The translations under genes were made by a program, and so were the position numbers. From contig NC_072450.1 in NCBI RefSeq assembly GCF_027596085.1, positions 27,383,223 through 27,447,222 of the forward strand: a stretch of 64,000 nucleotides of DNA. The letters run 5' to 3'. Source of the stretch: Anoplopoma fimbria (taxonomy: Eukaryota > Chordata > Actinopteri > Perciformes > Anoplopomatidae). The first letter of the stretch is position 1. Each line of letters opens with the position of its first letter. The notes under the pieces are model-generated. The model saw only the letters and a list, made by a program, of their open reading frames with translations. It had not been told where the DNA came from and searched no databases. Below, piece after piece: positions 10,746 through 23,600 of this stretch.

Positions 10746-13700
10746 GTGGTGGTTACAGTAAAAAGGTTGGACAGGTTCTCTGGAACCTAACTCAACTGGT
10801 ATTTCCCTTGAGGTTGACGTAAGAAAGTCCCTAGACTGTGTAAACTTTGCACACCTTTCGACGCGCTTCTGTATCCTTCCATACAGCAAACATCAGTGTT
10901 CCACATGACAACACTTACCACAGACGGGAAACAGTGACAATCAATCATGGCTTTGACTGGTGTCAAACCTCTGGCAAGGTGGCTACAAGAAACAACAACA
11001 TGTTATTTTGAGCTCAGTGACCTGAGCAGAAATATATATATATATATATAAAGAATCCTCTTTTATAAACAAACTATTTTAGGCTCTCTTTTTATATTTT
11101 GAATATCTTATTGTGAAGCTATAAAAACAGCACCTGTTTAAAATCAGCACAGTCCCTGGCTTATGTCTATAACAATATGATTATTTAAATGAAAATAACA
11201 TTGTGCAGCCCACAAACAAACACAGTATAATCTCCCTTAAACATACACCTTAAAATGTAGTGGAAACCATGTTTCTCTACAACAAAAGTATATAATAGTT
11301 TGCATCTGCTGATATCAACACTCCAAACCGTACTATACTTTAACGGGAAAACTTCAAACCCAACAGGGTAAGACGCATGAGAAGCTCAAGATGGGGTCAA
11401 CAATAATTTACTTACAATCCAAGTTATATGTATTTACATGATAAAATAAATCCGCTAAGACACATTTCAACTCGTCATCTGATTATTAAGATCAGTGATG
11501 GATCAGGAAATTTGGGATTTTAAGACACATTTTTTCTACAGGGAGGCATGCCCCCAGACGCCCACAAGCTGGCTACTTGGAAAGCCCTGATCAGCGGAAT
11601 GTGAAGAAGCACCAGGAATGCGTGGAGAAGCAGAACGTTGCAAAGGTGAGGAGCTACGCAGACTAACAAAAAAAAACTAAAATTCTGTAGTGGGCTCAGT
11701 TTGGAAGATGCTTGTATCATATGACACTAGACGACCTGAAGTGGAAAAGGATGAGGGGCCACATGGTGAATAATGTGCTTCATCCATAATTCCTTATCGC
11801 TGTCCGACTTTGGCAGATGACAAACTTTATACTGTGTGCAGATTGTCATAGATTATCTCAGCCAAGTATTATGGAGCACTAGGATATTTGGACAATTTGA
11901 ATCCTAAAATAATGAATTAAAAAAAGTTTGTTGGTTTGAACAATATTTGGCCATAGAAGCACAAGTTTAAAAAAGATGAGCCACCAGAAGGTCTCCCCAC
12001 TCCCCATGTTCTTGATATTCCTGAGTAAGGGCTCAGATTTGACTAAAACAAAACAATTTATTAATTGGTTATTTATTGAGGTCTTTTTTTGGGGTGATCA
12101 AAAAAAGGAAGAATGCATCTGATCTTCCTGCCTACATATATATGATAAATTAATTAATTTAACATATTTACAAGTTACAGAAGATCATACAAAATATTGC
12201 TCCTCGACCTGCTTTTAAATGCTGTTTACAAAGAAAAATGCAATAATGCTATAATGTGTATAATACTGTAACAGTATGAAAAGGGGCATTTTTCTTAATG
12301 AGTGCTTATACTTTTTACACTTAAAGTACAATTGTCTGATAGTATTTCTGTACATTAGTAATGTTTTGAATGCAGGGCTTTTACTTAACAGAGCATTTTT
12401 ACATTGCATTATTACTATTATTTAGTAAAAGTATCTGAATACTTTTCCACCACTGACTGCTCATAAGAGACTGCAGACTGTGGTAAAAAAAAGCCAGTAC
12501 TCGCTTAGTTAAAACCTCTACAATTTCAGATAAACGAGAAGGAAACAAAGAATGTGCTCATCTATGCTTGCAAAACACATCACATTCCAAATAATACAAT
12601 GGTTCCTCTTTTCTTTTCTTTTTACAAACTGCTTTTCAAAGAAATGAAGCCTGACATCCACCTTAGTCATACAAGTTATATTTACAATAATAAAATGATG
12701 CCATGATTCTCAGTACTGCAGTTAAGGAGGTATCTGTTAGCAGCAGTGGTAGTGTAATCTGTGCATTTGAACAACCTATTTGAAAAACTGAACAGTAGAA
12801 AGTAGTGTTAACTCTTTTTGAAACCCAAACAAACAAACTAACAAAAACAGGGATTAATTTATCTCGTATCTTGTTTTAACTTTATTGGATCATAAGATAT
12901 CGTGTATGTTTTTGTATTGAATTAGGAATAAATCTGCAGATGCTTTGGTTCAAAATGGGACCAAATATTTGTTTGTTTAGTTGACCTTTTTTGAGCCATG
13001 AGTAGTATACTCAGTGCCATACAGTAAATGTATGTGAACTTGTAAAGACAAAGACAAACATTCAAGTTAATTCTGCCTTGTTGGTTGGTCAATTTATGAG
13101 GCCGAGGGGTATTGCAACGCCCTGGCCAGGTAGCAACATTGTTATATTGCACCAGGAAGTAAAACTACTTTTTTTTAACTGTTTGGAGATTAATGCAACA
13201 ACATTTAGGAATACATTCATTATTTGAAAAGATTTCAATTTTGAAAAAAAGTATTTTTGGCAGTATCTTGTTGCAGCATGTGACCCCACTTGGGTTAGGT
13301 TTTGCATAAAGTACAGTTTATTTTAATTAACTCAAGCCCAAAGCTGCAACAATGGATGAAATGACTGTCTGTAATGTGAGACGAGTTCCTCAAAGCTATG
13401 AACCCACAGTGAATTATCAACTTGGCACTTCTCCTCAGCGTGATCAAACCTTGAAACCGGAGGATGCTGTTTTAAGTAAAAACATTTTATAACCCTCCAC
13501 TGTACACCACCTGCCCAGCATGAGACAGACACAATAGAGACTAGCTGGTGATCAAAGTGCAGCATTTAAATATATATATATATAAAGACATTTGACATAA
13601 CTTCATGAACGTGATCTCATGCCAGCTTTCAGCTTGGTTAACACAAACATCTGTGATACCAAGCATACACCTAGTTTCATTTAATTAAATGTTCGTAGCT

Positions 13701-14397
13701 TTATACGACAACATGTCAGGTTTTTGATTGTTTTATGGGCTCTTGTCTTGAAGTACTTTATGATACACTATAGGCTGTATATAAGAAGGTACTTGCTGCT
13801 AGACTCACTGATAAGGATGACAACAGCACCACCTGCTGTGCTCGGTCAGCAGGTAAAAATATACCCAAACACATGGTGCTGACTTTGGGGGCATTACAAA
13901 CAAATGCATTCTATTGTTTTCTTCCCACCCAACCTATGCCAGAAACATAATAAGTGGACAGTAATATCCACTTAATGTCCTAATATCAGAAGATTGTTAA
14001 GGGTAGTTATATGGGACCTCCCCTTTTAATCTTTATTTTCCCTTAGATACATTTGCTGGACACGGTTTTTAGATTTTAAATTGCTTTAATTTTCTAAAGT
14101 TTTGATTTGATATGGATGAGGCTGCCCCTTGTAATTATGGGTAACAATAATGCATTCAATGTGATTGTGATAAACATCTTATAAATCTCTGCCATGCCAA
14201 CTGGAAATAAAACAGATTAGGGTTGGGTACAACATGTAAAAGGATGTGAGCATGAAACTACTATATGTTTAACCTAAATAATGGACCGCTCCTGCATTGA
14301 TACATTTTCCTAAATCTGCCAGTTTGAGCACATATAGTATTTCATCTGAACTGAAAGACAATTCTTGAAACACAAATTCAGCATAGAGATATGAACA
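10746..14397. other. intergenic region upstream of efcab2 3' end
   Basis: This is AT-rich sequence with only short TA tracts (about 11034-11050 and 13568-13586). No gene is recognised. One 104-nt GC-richer segment (11542-11645) has exon-like boundaries and is listed separately. Confidence 0.5.
11542..11645 (+). other. possible unassigned exon
   Basis: A pyrimidine run and acceptor (TTTTTTCTACAG) precede 104 nt that are open in one frame, followed by the donor AAAG|GTGAGG. The readable frame starts RHAPRRPQAGYLESP. It matches no family I recognise. Base composition is richer in G+C than the surrounding kilobases. It may be a lncRNA exon, an exon of an unseen gene or chance. Confidence 0.25.
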
Positions 14398-14407
14398 TTT
14401 ATTTATT
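14398..14407 (-). terminator. candidate poly(A) signal of efcab2
   Basis: Two overlapping AATAAA hexamers on the minus strand (TTTATTTATT on +) lie about 200 nt beyond the efcab2 stop. If used, the long CA/TG tract falls in the 3' UTR. Confidence 0.5.
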
Positions 14408-14492
14408 ATACCATATTAGAACTACTAGCCTGCATTAAAAACATACAGACATAAACACAAACGCCAAACACACACAACACTTATGCAGATAT

Positions 14493-14600
<108 letters not shown>

Positions 14601-14609
14601 TTGCAGTGT

Positions 14610-14728
14610 CTACATGTTAGGGTCAATGGTCAACTGGCTGATTAAGTCTTTGTAATAGATAAGGTTCTTCTCATGGTCAGAGAGTGCTGTCAGCATCTCA
14701 TCCATCTCCTCCTGAGTGAAGAGCTCAC
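14610..14728 (-). CDS. efcab2: efcab2 exon 7 (last)
   Basis: C-terminal EF-hand region (GELFTQEEMDEMLTAL) ending IDPNM and TAG at 14612-14610. Acceptor AACCAG. Confidence 0.9.
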
Positions 14729-16947
14729 CTGGTTTAAACACAACCATGAACAAACACAACACAGCCATGAGTGAGAAAAAGAAAAGTGTGCAAATAAAGG
14801 GTTGTTTGTGGAACGACGAGTAATGTTAGACATACAAACACATATCTATGAAATGATCTGTTCAACATGATTTAACATACATGAATCTCTCTTAATATTG
14901 CATATTGAGAACTAAATGCTTTTGCGTTACCTTCCTGCGTCATATACTTTGTCAGCTCCTCAGGCTCCAGGTACCCTTTATTTTCTTTGTCCAGAACCTG
15001 GAAACACAAATATCAGTTTCTTACATTGTGAAATAACTCTGTTGACGGTATGATAGTCACAGAGGCACAAACTCCTACTTAATCTTATAGATGCTGTGCA
15101 GTCACTGGAACTACAACACTGGGATGTGAATGTGATAGGATATGAGGAAACAGAAGCTGATCTCACCTCAAAGGCCTGAAGCAGTAAGTCTTCAGGGATG
15201 GGAGGGAACCTAACACACACACATGGACACACACACCATTGCTTATTTGTGTATATGTTCCTGTAGTGTGGCAGCACCATAGTAGATAGTATTGACAAAA
15301 TGACATACCAAAAACACTGTGATGAAACATGATGGAATTAACACGGTATCTATTCATAATTTCCTGGCCCAGTTTCCACTACAGACTGAGCTGTACTGCG
15401 AAGTTGAAATGTCGCCAGTGGTGGAAACATAAGGACAAAACTATGTATTTAACCCTGAAAGCACTTGTTAAAAAAAATAATATATCCATTTTAAGTGTGA
15501 CGTAGAATTTTCTATGAGGGCGGGGAAAAATTTTCACCTGAAAGATTACAGATCAAAATACAGTGTACAGTGGTGTTCTTTGTAGATTTACACCCCACAT
15601 CTATTCTGGGAAATATTAATAGTAGCTACCTCATTATATTTACCAAATATAAAAGCAATCTGAAAACTTCTACCAGTGTCAGGTCATTAATTTGCCCCCA
15701 CAGTAACATCTAGCTGAAAGTCATGCTGTATAATTTAATAATTTGCTTCAACACAAGCACCTATTTGCATCATGACATGGCCATCTTCTCAACCTCAAAT
15801 TTCATCATCTTCATTTATTCAGTTAGATATGAAAAACAACATATCAGAGTTAATAGTAACTGTCTTACTTGTGCTCCAGCAGCACTTTGGTCATGGCTGG
15901 GAGGAACTTGTCCAAAGGGATGTACCCAGTGTGGTCCTCCTCAACCTGAACAGAACAAGGTTGCTGAGTTTTGACCCTTTTAATAACAAGCTGACAATTT
16001 TCTGACAAAACTGATCATTGAGTTGCACTTTAAAAAAAAGACAGTAAATGCAATAAAAAAAAAAAGGAATAATGTTGGAATAGATGCTATTTTTTTAAAC
16101 CTTACATTTACACATACATTTTTGTAGCCCAAATGAAAACTTATGTACGAACAATACAGACAAGGAATTTTAATAGAACACAGCCTTCATTAACTGTGAC
16201 ACAAAAAAAAAAAATCAACAGAGGGCCACCTACAGGGGAAATTAAGTGGCCACAGAGAATTGTTTTTGTGGCACTGGGCAATGGTTATTGTCCCTCCCTG
16301 TTGGCACATTTTAACACAATGACATCCAGGTATAGTAGATATCGTTGCATGAGCAATATACGTAAATATCCCCCAGTTGATTAGATGACCGGCTCTTTCA
16401 CTCATCCAAAATATGAGCAAAATATAAGTTAACACTGTTCTTACCTCAGCTATTATGTCATGCAGGTCTGCCTGAGTGGGGAAGCAACCCAGGGAATAGA
16501 TGATGGTGCCGATCTCCCTGGGAAACAAACTCAATGTTATTTATAGACCACACTATTGATCATAATGACAGGACCTAATGTAAATATGGACCTGATTAAG
16601 GTAAGAGTAAACAAAGGTCACATTTAACCTGTTTTTATTAATAGACCTAGTGTAATATTGCTACTATTACTGCCCAGGAGAAAGAGAGAATAGCAGATCC
16701 TAATAGCAGATCCTATCACACCTTGCTCTTTGGAGCTCACCTGACATCCACTTTGCTGTTAGACTCATAGTCAAACGCTTCAAAAGCTGCTTTGATCTTC
16801 TTGTGGAGGTCTGACACTATGGCCTCTGATAGACAGGAGAGAGGGAAGAGGAAACCAGGGACAGAACCAAGAGTTAACAACAAATCTGTCAAGCAAACAA
16901 CGTGCAACTAACTCATACTGACCTGCACCTTGCTTGTTCTCCGCCAT
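14610..16947 (-). CDS. efcab2: EF-hand domain protein 2 / dynein regulatory complex subunit 8
   Basis: EFCAB2 (DRC8) is a small EF-hand subunit of the nexin-dynein regulatory complex that governs ciliary and flagellar beating. Seven exons (16923-16947, 16741-16825, 16445-16517, 15869-15945, 15167-15209, 14931-14997, 14610-14728) join in phase to give 162 residues, about the human isoform length. The start MAENKQGA is followed by an EF-hand with loop about residues 27-38 (FDYESNSKVDV). A partial second lies around 63-74 (DHTGYI). A third at 104-115 (DKENKGYLEPEE) has Asp1 and Glu12 but Lys at position 5. FPPIPEDLLLQAFE matches the human RPIPEDVLLRAFE segment. A perfect RFX X-box upstream fits a ciliary gene. 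Confidence 0.93.
14931..14997 (-). CDS. efcab2: efcab2 exon 6
   Basis: Residues 102-123 plus one base, carrying EF-hand 3 (VLDKENKGYLEPEELTKYM). Acceptor TTCCAG, donor GTAACG. Confidence 0.9.
15167..15209 (-). CDS. efcab2: efcab2 exon 5
   Basis: Completes K87 and encodes FPPIPEDLLLQAFE. Acceptor GTTAG, donor GAG|GTGAGA. This is the smallest internal exon, at 43 nt. Confidence 0.9.
15869..15945 (-). CDS. efcab2: efcab2 exon 4
   Basis: Residues 62-86 plus two bases (DHTGYIPLDKFLPAMTKVLL). Acceptor TTCAG, donor GTAAGA. Confidence 0.9.
16445..16517 (-). CDS. efcab2: efcab2 exon 3
   Basis: Residues 38-61 (EIGTIIYSLGCFPTQADL). Acceptor TCCCAG, donor GAG|GTAAG. Confidence 0.9.
16741..16825 (-). 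CDS. efcab2: efcab2 exon 2
   Basis: Residues 9-37, the first helix and loop of EF-hand 1 (HKKIKAAFEAFDYESN). Acceptor ATCAG, donor GTGAGC. Confidence 0.9.
16923..16947 (-). CDS. efcab2: efcab2 exon 1
   Basis: It encodes MAENKQGA plus one base and uses donor GCAG|GTCAGT. The ATG at 16947-16945 sits in GCATGG. Confidence 0.85.
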
Positions 16948-17150
16948 GCTTGTCCTGCTATGGAAAAGTTATGTCCCGCCATACTCTCTTCTGATTGGTT
17001 CATCCTGAACTCTCACGCCTCATGCCTCAGCGTAACCAATCCAATCAACGAAGGTAACGGGTACTAACCAATCAGAGGTCGAGTAGGGCGGGTCTTGCCC
17101 TCACCATGGAACGATAACCGATTGTTATTGGGTTGCCTAAGTAACATTAC
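16948..17150 (-). promoter_or_regulatory. efcab2 upstream region with CCAAT boxes and X-box
   Basis: The 200 bp before the start codon are GC-richer than their surroundings. They carry several CCAAT or inverted ATTGG words (near 16993, 17034, 17070, 17128). No TATA box is evident. Together with the X-box at 17132-17145 this looks like a TATA-less ciliary gene promoter. Confidence 0.6.
17132..17145. promoter_or_regulatory. RFX X-box
   Basis: GTTGCC-TA-AGTAAC matches the X-box consensus GTNRCC-N(0-3)-RGYAAC at every defined position. It lies about 185 bp upstream of the efcab2 ATG. RFX factors drive core ciliary genes. Confidence 0.7.
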
Positions 17151-17529
17151 AAACACCCAAAAAGCCAAGTAAAGCTACATTTGAAAATACTGCTTTGTAT
17201 GACTTTGTATGTAGGCTTTTGGCATGAGCTTACTACCAATTATATAACAGTTTAATTGCTTTATGTTAACATAATTGACACCATAGTAATATTTTTTGTC
17301 ATTCAATACATTACCAGCTTTTCCTCATATATATTTCACCAGCAGAACCCTTTATTGTCAAAACTCATAATTTCATTATAACAATATACAGTGTTTGTAT
17401 TTACTGTTTATGTGGTTTTAAACTCAAAGAGACTGAATAAAGGAAAGAGTGACAATGAAATGTTTGCTTTATTTTCTCCAGTTGCATAAAAGCATAAATG
17501 GTTAAAATGGGTGATTACAAAAATACACA

Positions 17530-17612
17530 GACATATTTTTTTATCGATTATTTTTTCAATTAGTAGATTAATCCAACGACTAATCTATCAATTATTGAAA
17601 AGATAATTTTTT
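17530..17612. repeat. diverged hAT-like MITE fragment
   Basis: The block combines TTATCGATTATTTTTTCAAT with a roughly complementary ATCAATTATTGAAAAGATAA. This is the AT-rich ATCGATTA-type palindrome of common fish MITEs. Assignment is from word resemblance only. Confidence 0.4.
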
Positions 17613-18049
17613 ATATTCTCGAATAATATAAATTAATTTACCCAAAATAAATCTTAAAAATGTGTCTAATTAATGTTTCAATATTTTTTTCAATCATTTT
17701 CTCTGTAAAACAAACAAATGTCACAAGAAATTAGATTAATGTACATTTTCGTGTTATTTCCATACACACTGGACAGTTTATGCTGTTACACAGTAGGCCA
17801 CTAAGTACGTTATGTGGTTTTAGATAATGCTGAATGGAAATAATGCAAAACAAAAAACAGGCCTGTTGTAAATACCAGATATTTGAAACACTGACATTAT
17901 GTTAGAGAGGTGTTTACTCAACTAAATGGTCATTGATGACAAAAAGGTCTTCATAATAATACAGTATTTCCAATACATTACTATTCTAGACCTCCAACTG
18001 TATTCCTACGTATATGACGCATTTGGAGCAGGAATTTTAACCAGGCTGT

Positions 18050-18285
18050 CAATCTTTGTAAGTTCAGCATTGTTGCGGATCCTTATCCTTGGAGAAGGAT
18101 CCCTCCTCTGTCGCTTACCATAGGTTTCTTCCTTTTTTCTCCCTGTTAAAGTTTTTTTTAGGGGAGTTTCCCTGTGCCGATGTGAGAGTTACCTGGAAGA
18201 GGATGTTGCATGTGTGCAGATTGTAAAACCCTCTGAGGCAAATTTGTAATTTGTGATTTTGGGCTATATAAAATGAAGTGTTTAT
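18050..18285 (+). repeat. fish interspersed repeat (retroposon-type 3' region)
   Basis: TTTTTTCTCCCTGTTAAAG, GTGCCGATGTGAGAGTTACC, CCTCTGAGGCAAATTTGTAA and GGGCTATATAAAATGAA are in the order found in a highly abundant teleost repeat. The exact family was not determined. Confidence 0.6.
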
Positions 18286-19284
18286 TCAGAGTCGAGCAAT
18301 TTTGATGGTGCCACCACTGCTGCTTCCTGTGAGAGGTGGAGACCCTCTAGCGCCAAATGGAGCTTTATAAATTATCTAAAACTGGTGGACTACTCTCTAC
18401 ACTGTCTCTATGTCTTTTTTTCACAAGATCGCAGCAGTGTCAAGACAACGGCAGTGGATTTTCTGAGCAGTCAGTGTTTTCAATGTGGCATTACTACAGC
18501 CACTTTAGGAATATGAAGAGTGTCATCCATCCCCCCATTATCTGTAACCAGTTATCCTATTCAGGGTCATGAAATCTGAAATTTTCTTCCATTCATTCTA
18601 TCACATAGCCAGTGGACAGAATGTGAGAAATATTTTAAAACTGAAAAAAAGATGAAGAACCAGTAAAGGATAATGAAGAAATGTAACTCTGATAGGTTAA
18701 CATCAAACAAGTCATGGTTATGAATTACACAGTATTTGTTCACAGTGGTCCAATAGTTCTTCAAAAACATCTGTTTGTAGAGAAAGGTAAATCATTGGTC
18801 AGAGACACATACCTTCAAACACAAGCCTGCCAGTCTGCCTGCACAGCAGGGCCTCTGCCAGGGCAAAGACCTGCCAAATAGTGTTTGTACCAACTTCAGA
18901 TTAATCAAATCCCTCCAGCAGCTGTTTCTAAAGTGTAAAGAAACACTTAAGAATGAGCTGCCTATCTGCTTTCATATGGTACAATAAATAAATGCAAAAG
19001 TTGGTGTTGTTTCTCAGTCCTCTCACAGTGACCTGTGATATGATCATTAGTTGTATTCAGAGGCTTATCAATGCTGCTGGTGGCTACTTTATTGTTTCAG
19101 AATTTTGAGTCAATTTTAAGCCCAGTGTTTTCCTTTGTATTATATGGAGGGGCATTTGCACGCTGCCCCCTTCCATTAATGAAGAAACTAGTTGTAGCCT
19201 TTAACTCACGGTCTATGTCTCCACCTGGTGGATGAACCATGCTCCTACACAACATTCAAAGGCATTTAGCTTCAATATATTGAT

Positions 19285-19450
19285 GGTATTGATGGTGCTA
19301 GATGGAAAGTCAGATGTTCATCAAAGTTATTACAATTCACCCTCAGGGGAATTTCTACACCAAATTTCATGGCAATCCATCCAACAGTTGAGATATTTCA
19401 GTTTGGACCAAATTGGTGGACCTACTGACCGACAGACTGACGACCTGTCT
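19285..19450. repeat. fragment of the AACTATTGGATGGATTG repeat family
   Basis: CCTCAGGGGAATTTCTACAC, CACCAAATTTCATGGCAATC and GGACCTACTGACCGACAGAC match the same percomorph repeat as 10375-10745. Confidence 0.55.
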
Positions 19451-20567
19451 TTTTTGAGATTGGTTTTGAAAAAGGTTGAATTCTGTAGTCACAGCAACTA
19501 ACTATATAACTATGTGGTTAAGAGTAGGGAATTATCTTCAGTGCCTGTGTACAGCCTTCAATACTTCCCGACATCCTGAAAAGCTGGTTGGTTTAGAGAG
19601 AAAAACATCATGATTTGGAAGTGAATTTATAAGTTAACCTCTTTTGTAGCCAACGCATTTGAAAAGATCAGTTTGGGTTAACATAACTAAATTTGTTATG
19701 TAACTTCTTATGTTGCATAAGTAATTAAAAATCCCTTTAAGACTCAAATAATTTTGGTTTCATTGACATCCTCCCTGATCAAAACATATTTCTGTTGACC
19801 CTGGGAATTTATGTGTCCAAGGCTCCTAATTCACTTTCCATTGGCAAAGTTACTATTGTGATGGCACATTATTTCAACGCATTCCGTACCACCACCACAT
19901 GACTGGATGCTTGCCCCTTTTAAGGCCTGTGCCGCCCAAATATGTGCAATGCCCATGAATCACAGCATATCTGGCTACACTGAGAGCCTTTTCACTGATA
20001 AACAGCTGCCTTCTGCTGCTTGACATGACGCTGGTGAGAGCAGAGAGATTGAACAGACACTAAAGCATGTGGTTTAGTAAAAACAACAATTCACTGAAAA
20101 ATGTTCAAAGGCTCCATAGTACTAATAAAAGCAGAGCTAGCATGGGGAGAAGTCATAATAAACTGAAGCATTTTTTAATAAAGCTATGGGCATAGCAGTC
20201 ACTGTAAAAGAAGACAGATGTAGCATGTCTGGCTTTAAAAAGCTCTGTGTCCTTTACTATTTACATTGGAACTGAGCTGAATATATAATAATAATGACAA
20301 TATCAGGTTCAAAATAAAAAAAACTCAGAAATAAAACAAGTGCCAGCTTCATCTTTACTATATTTGAATACAAGCAGTGTTTTTAAACAGTGCATCTTAT
20401 TGTCGAAAGCACATCCATTTAAATCAGTTTTGTCCAATACAATTGATTTTCAGTAAGGAATATTTGGTCACATTCCAAAAACTTTTTTGGCAAAATGATG
20501 ACACTTCAGTCTCTTTTTATGATGTAGTTAGAGTAAGAGAAGGAGTTATGGAGGGGTGATTGGCTCC

Positions 20568-20665
20568 TCATCCGTTCATCAGACAGGTACGGCAGCAGAA
20601 CTGACGGTAAAGCCTCTTCTCACAGAGACGGTTGGACTTGACCATCTCACAGAACACCTCATCAG
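20568..20665 (-). CDS. pcsk6: pcsk6 exon 21 (last, PLAC domain)
   Basis: [20 protein letters not shown] then [11 protein letters not shown] and TGA, a clear PLAC domain as at the human PCSK6 C terminus. Acceptor CTGTCAG. Confidence 0.95.
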
Positions 20666-23600
20666 CTGACAGACAGATCAGAGAAGAGAAAGATCTTCAT
20701 TAAATAAAAATAAATAAATGTGTGCTCCCTGTTCCAAGTGTAAACTTGGTTTTAACACCTTTAATAGTTTTTGTTGCTTATATTTGCTACATATTCAAAC
20801 TTTTCCTTATATTTGAGACATTTATTATTAAAAACCTGCTGTAAGAAATCCGCAGACAAAAACAGAAGAGTTTAACTAAGTCATAAAAGAATACCTGAAA
20901 CAATCAGAAAATATTTTTTGTACAGCTGCAAACAACCAGTCATATGAGCAGGGTTATGGGACAGAATAAAAAGAGGAAATGGTTTGACATACACTTAGAT
21001 TCTTAAGATGTCCATGACTACAACTACTTTGTTTGTATCTAAGACAAAATTAAACCGATAGCTCTGCCATGAAAGAGATGGAGGGGATGCAAGACTGAGG
21101 CTAACGAGGCAGGACTGAGCTGATTGATGCTGGCACTGAAAGTTTGCAACCTTGTAAGATTACAACTATTTTAATGACAAATGCTACAACGTATTAGTCA
21201 AAATGGCCGATGCTGACAGCAATTCACCAGAGGAAAAGTATTGTCCTCTTAATCGTCTCTCTTTAACTCTCTAACTCTCTATCCCCCCCCCTCTTCCATC
21301 TGTGATGTCAACAATAGGTTATGGATATGGTCCAAATGAGGACAACATCCACAGCATCCACAGCATTTTTTCATGAATTATTTTCACAAATAATGATCTT
21401 CTCTGATACAACTTTAATTTTCGGAGATGACTTCAATATAACTATTTATCCAAATCTGTCCAGTATATATTCAAGTATGACTTCAACACATATTTTCATA
21501 TTTAGTAGACATTCTCCTTTGAATTTAATGACTCTGTAACAACCTCCTCACTTATACTACTGTACACTTATAGTATAGTACATATCGTTTCTAAGAAACA
21601 GCAAAGGCAGTGATAAGACAGGAAAAAATATCTCATAGAACACAAAAAGGAAGAACAAAAACTAGAAAGAGAGCATGGGCAGAGAGTAGTAGAACTAAAT
21701 ATAATAGCTACATTATATAATCAAGAGAATTATGTAGATAACATTTTTTATTATAACACCCACAGAAGAAACTTCATTCTCTGCCCAGGTAGACATTAAT
21801 CCGCTATATCTTTACATAGCAAGTAGTTCTTTGCTGCAAGATTAATGCTCTGAATATCTATATATATCTATAATTAGGAAGACCAATTTCTCATACAAAA
21901 GATAAAAAAACTACCTTGAAACACAGTAACAAATCAGGAAAATATCTAGCAAATCAATCCTAATCTGGGCTAATCCTCCAGATCTTAATTTACACGGATC
22001 AAACTGGTGTAACCATCGGTAGACACAAATAATATGCAGTGCCTATTTAGCCTCATACAAATATCCAAAATTCAAGAGACTTACACATCTTTCATATTAT
22101 TAGATGCAAAAAGATGCATTTGACCATGTAAACTGGACCTTTTTGTTTGCATTATTAGATAGGTTTGTTTTGGAAATGTGTCAATTTTTTATTAGATTCA
22201 AATGGACCACCGCATCAATAATCACCCGTGGAATAACCTCACAAAATCTCACATTAAATCACAGCAATAATCAAACTCACAACACACAAAAACAAAAGCA
22301 AACAGCTTAGAGGTTTAAGACCACTAGCCTTGTTTACATTCATGTTTGCTTGCCAGTAGTATTCTTCTTCACATTCCCCAGTGAGCTTTTTTCCATTGAA
22401 AAGACACTCAATACACAACTATGGTCACCAGTGAAAAGATGTTCAAAATTGGTTGAAAAGGAAATGTGACTTGAGACCACATCCACATTTTTCCATTGAA
22501 AGCCAATATTGCAAATCCAAGTGAATATGGTCTTAATGTGAACGTTTAAACATTGTCTTCAAATACTTTGTCTTTTAACCATAACCGTCTTTTAAACATA
22601 TTTTGACCCTTAAAAAATGCTCACAGTTAAATATGTAGCAATTTACATAGATTCATACTAACACATCAACAGTTTCTACTTTAAAGATAAAAAAAAACAT
22701 GTGACACAGAAATCAATTAATTGGTATTTATTAAGCAACAATTAAGCTATAACATGAACAATGTTCTTGAAATACAATGAAATAAAAAATACATGATTGT
22801 TGACGGTGCAAACAATAACAAAATCTACCTTTTCTACTTTAAATGTTGTTGTCAAAGCCCCTCAGCAGCAGGTTTCAGATAGTCTGCCATATTTAAGGTG
22901 AACATCTGTAAATAAATTCAATATGAGAAAAAAATATTCACATTTGAACCAGTTTAAAACGTCTTTTCACTGGTGACCAATCATTTTAAAAAGTATTTTC
23001 AACAAGAAAATGCTCACTCAGATATTACGTAGTATAATACTGTACATGTTACTGTATGCCAAACAGCTATATTTTGACCCTTGTGTTTTGCTAATACAGT
23101 TTGCATTATTGGAATCCAATAGTTCAAGTACTTACAACGTATGTAGTTAGCGTGAAGCTTTGTTTATTCGTCAGCTTGTTCACCTCACTCTGCAAGTCCG
23201 TTGCGCAGTCTTCAGATTGGTGCTACCTTCAAAGTCGTACGAGCAGTCTGAGCCTAAGTACCTGGCATGTGTGTTCCAGCAGCAAGCATGAATGTATCCT
23301 GTCTGTACATGAATGTACAGACAGGATATACGCTGCTCCCATTATGATGTCCTGGGAGCTTCGTGTTGGGTGGCACACGGTCTATTTAGTTCCATATTTT
23401 TGACATTTTATATGAAACATTAAATACGTTCAAATTACGTCTTCGTCTAGACAAAATTTTTCCGACCAGTGTAATATGACTTTGGACAAATACGTTCACA
23501 GTTATCAATATCATATCTCTTTCAGCCTACAACTGAATAAATCAACAACATAAAAAAAAAAAAAAAGCCGGTTGAAAAGATGGCGAAAACGCATATATAC

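Larger units (their letters stand above)
17151..20567. other. intergenic region between efcab2 promoter and pcsk6 3' end
   Basis: No coding exon is recognised. It contains several interspersed repeat fragments (17530-17612, 18050-18285, 19285-19450). The right part, next to the pcsk6 stop at 20568, should hold the pcsk6 3' UTR (minus strand), but its poly(A) site could not be fixed. Confidence 0.45.

Noticed and set aside
21321..21539. Independent gene in pcsk6 intron 20
   Set aside because: The frame is a broken L1 endonuclease relic followed by an interrupted reverse transcriptase relic.
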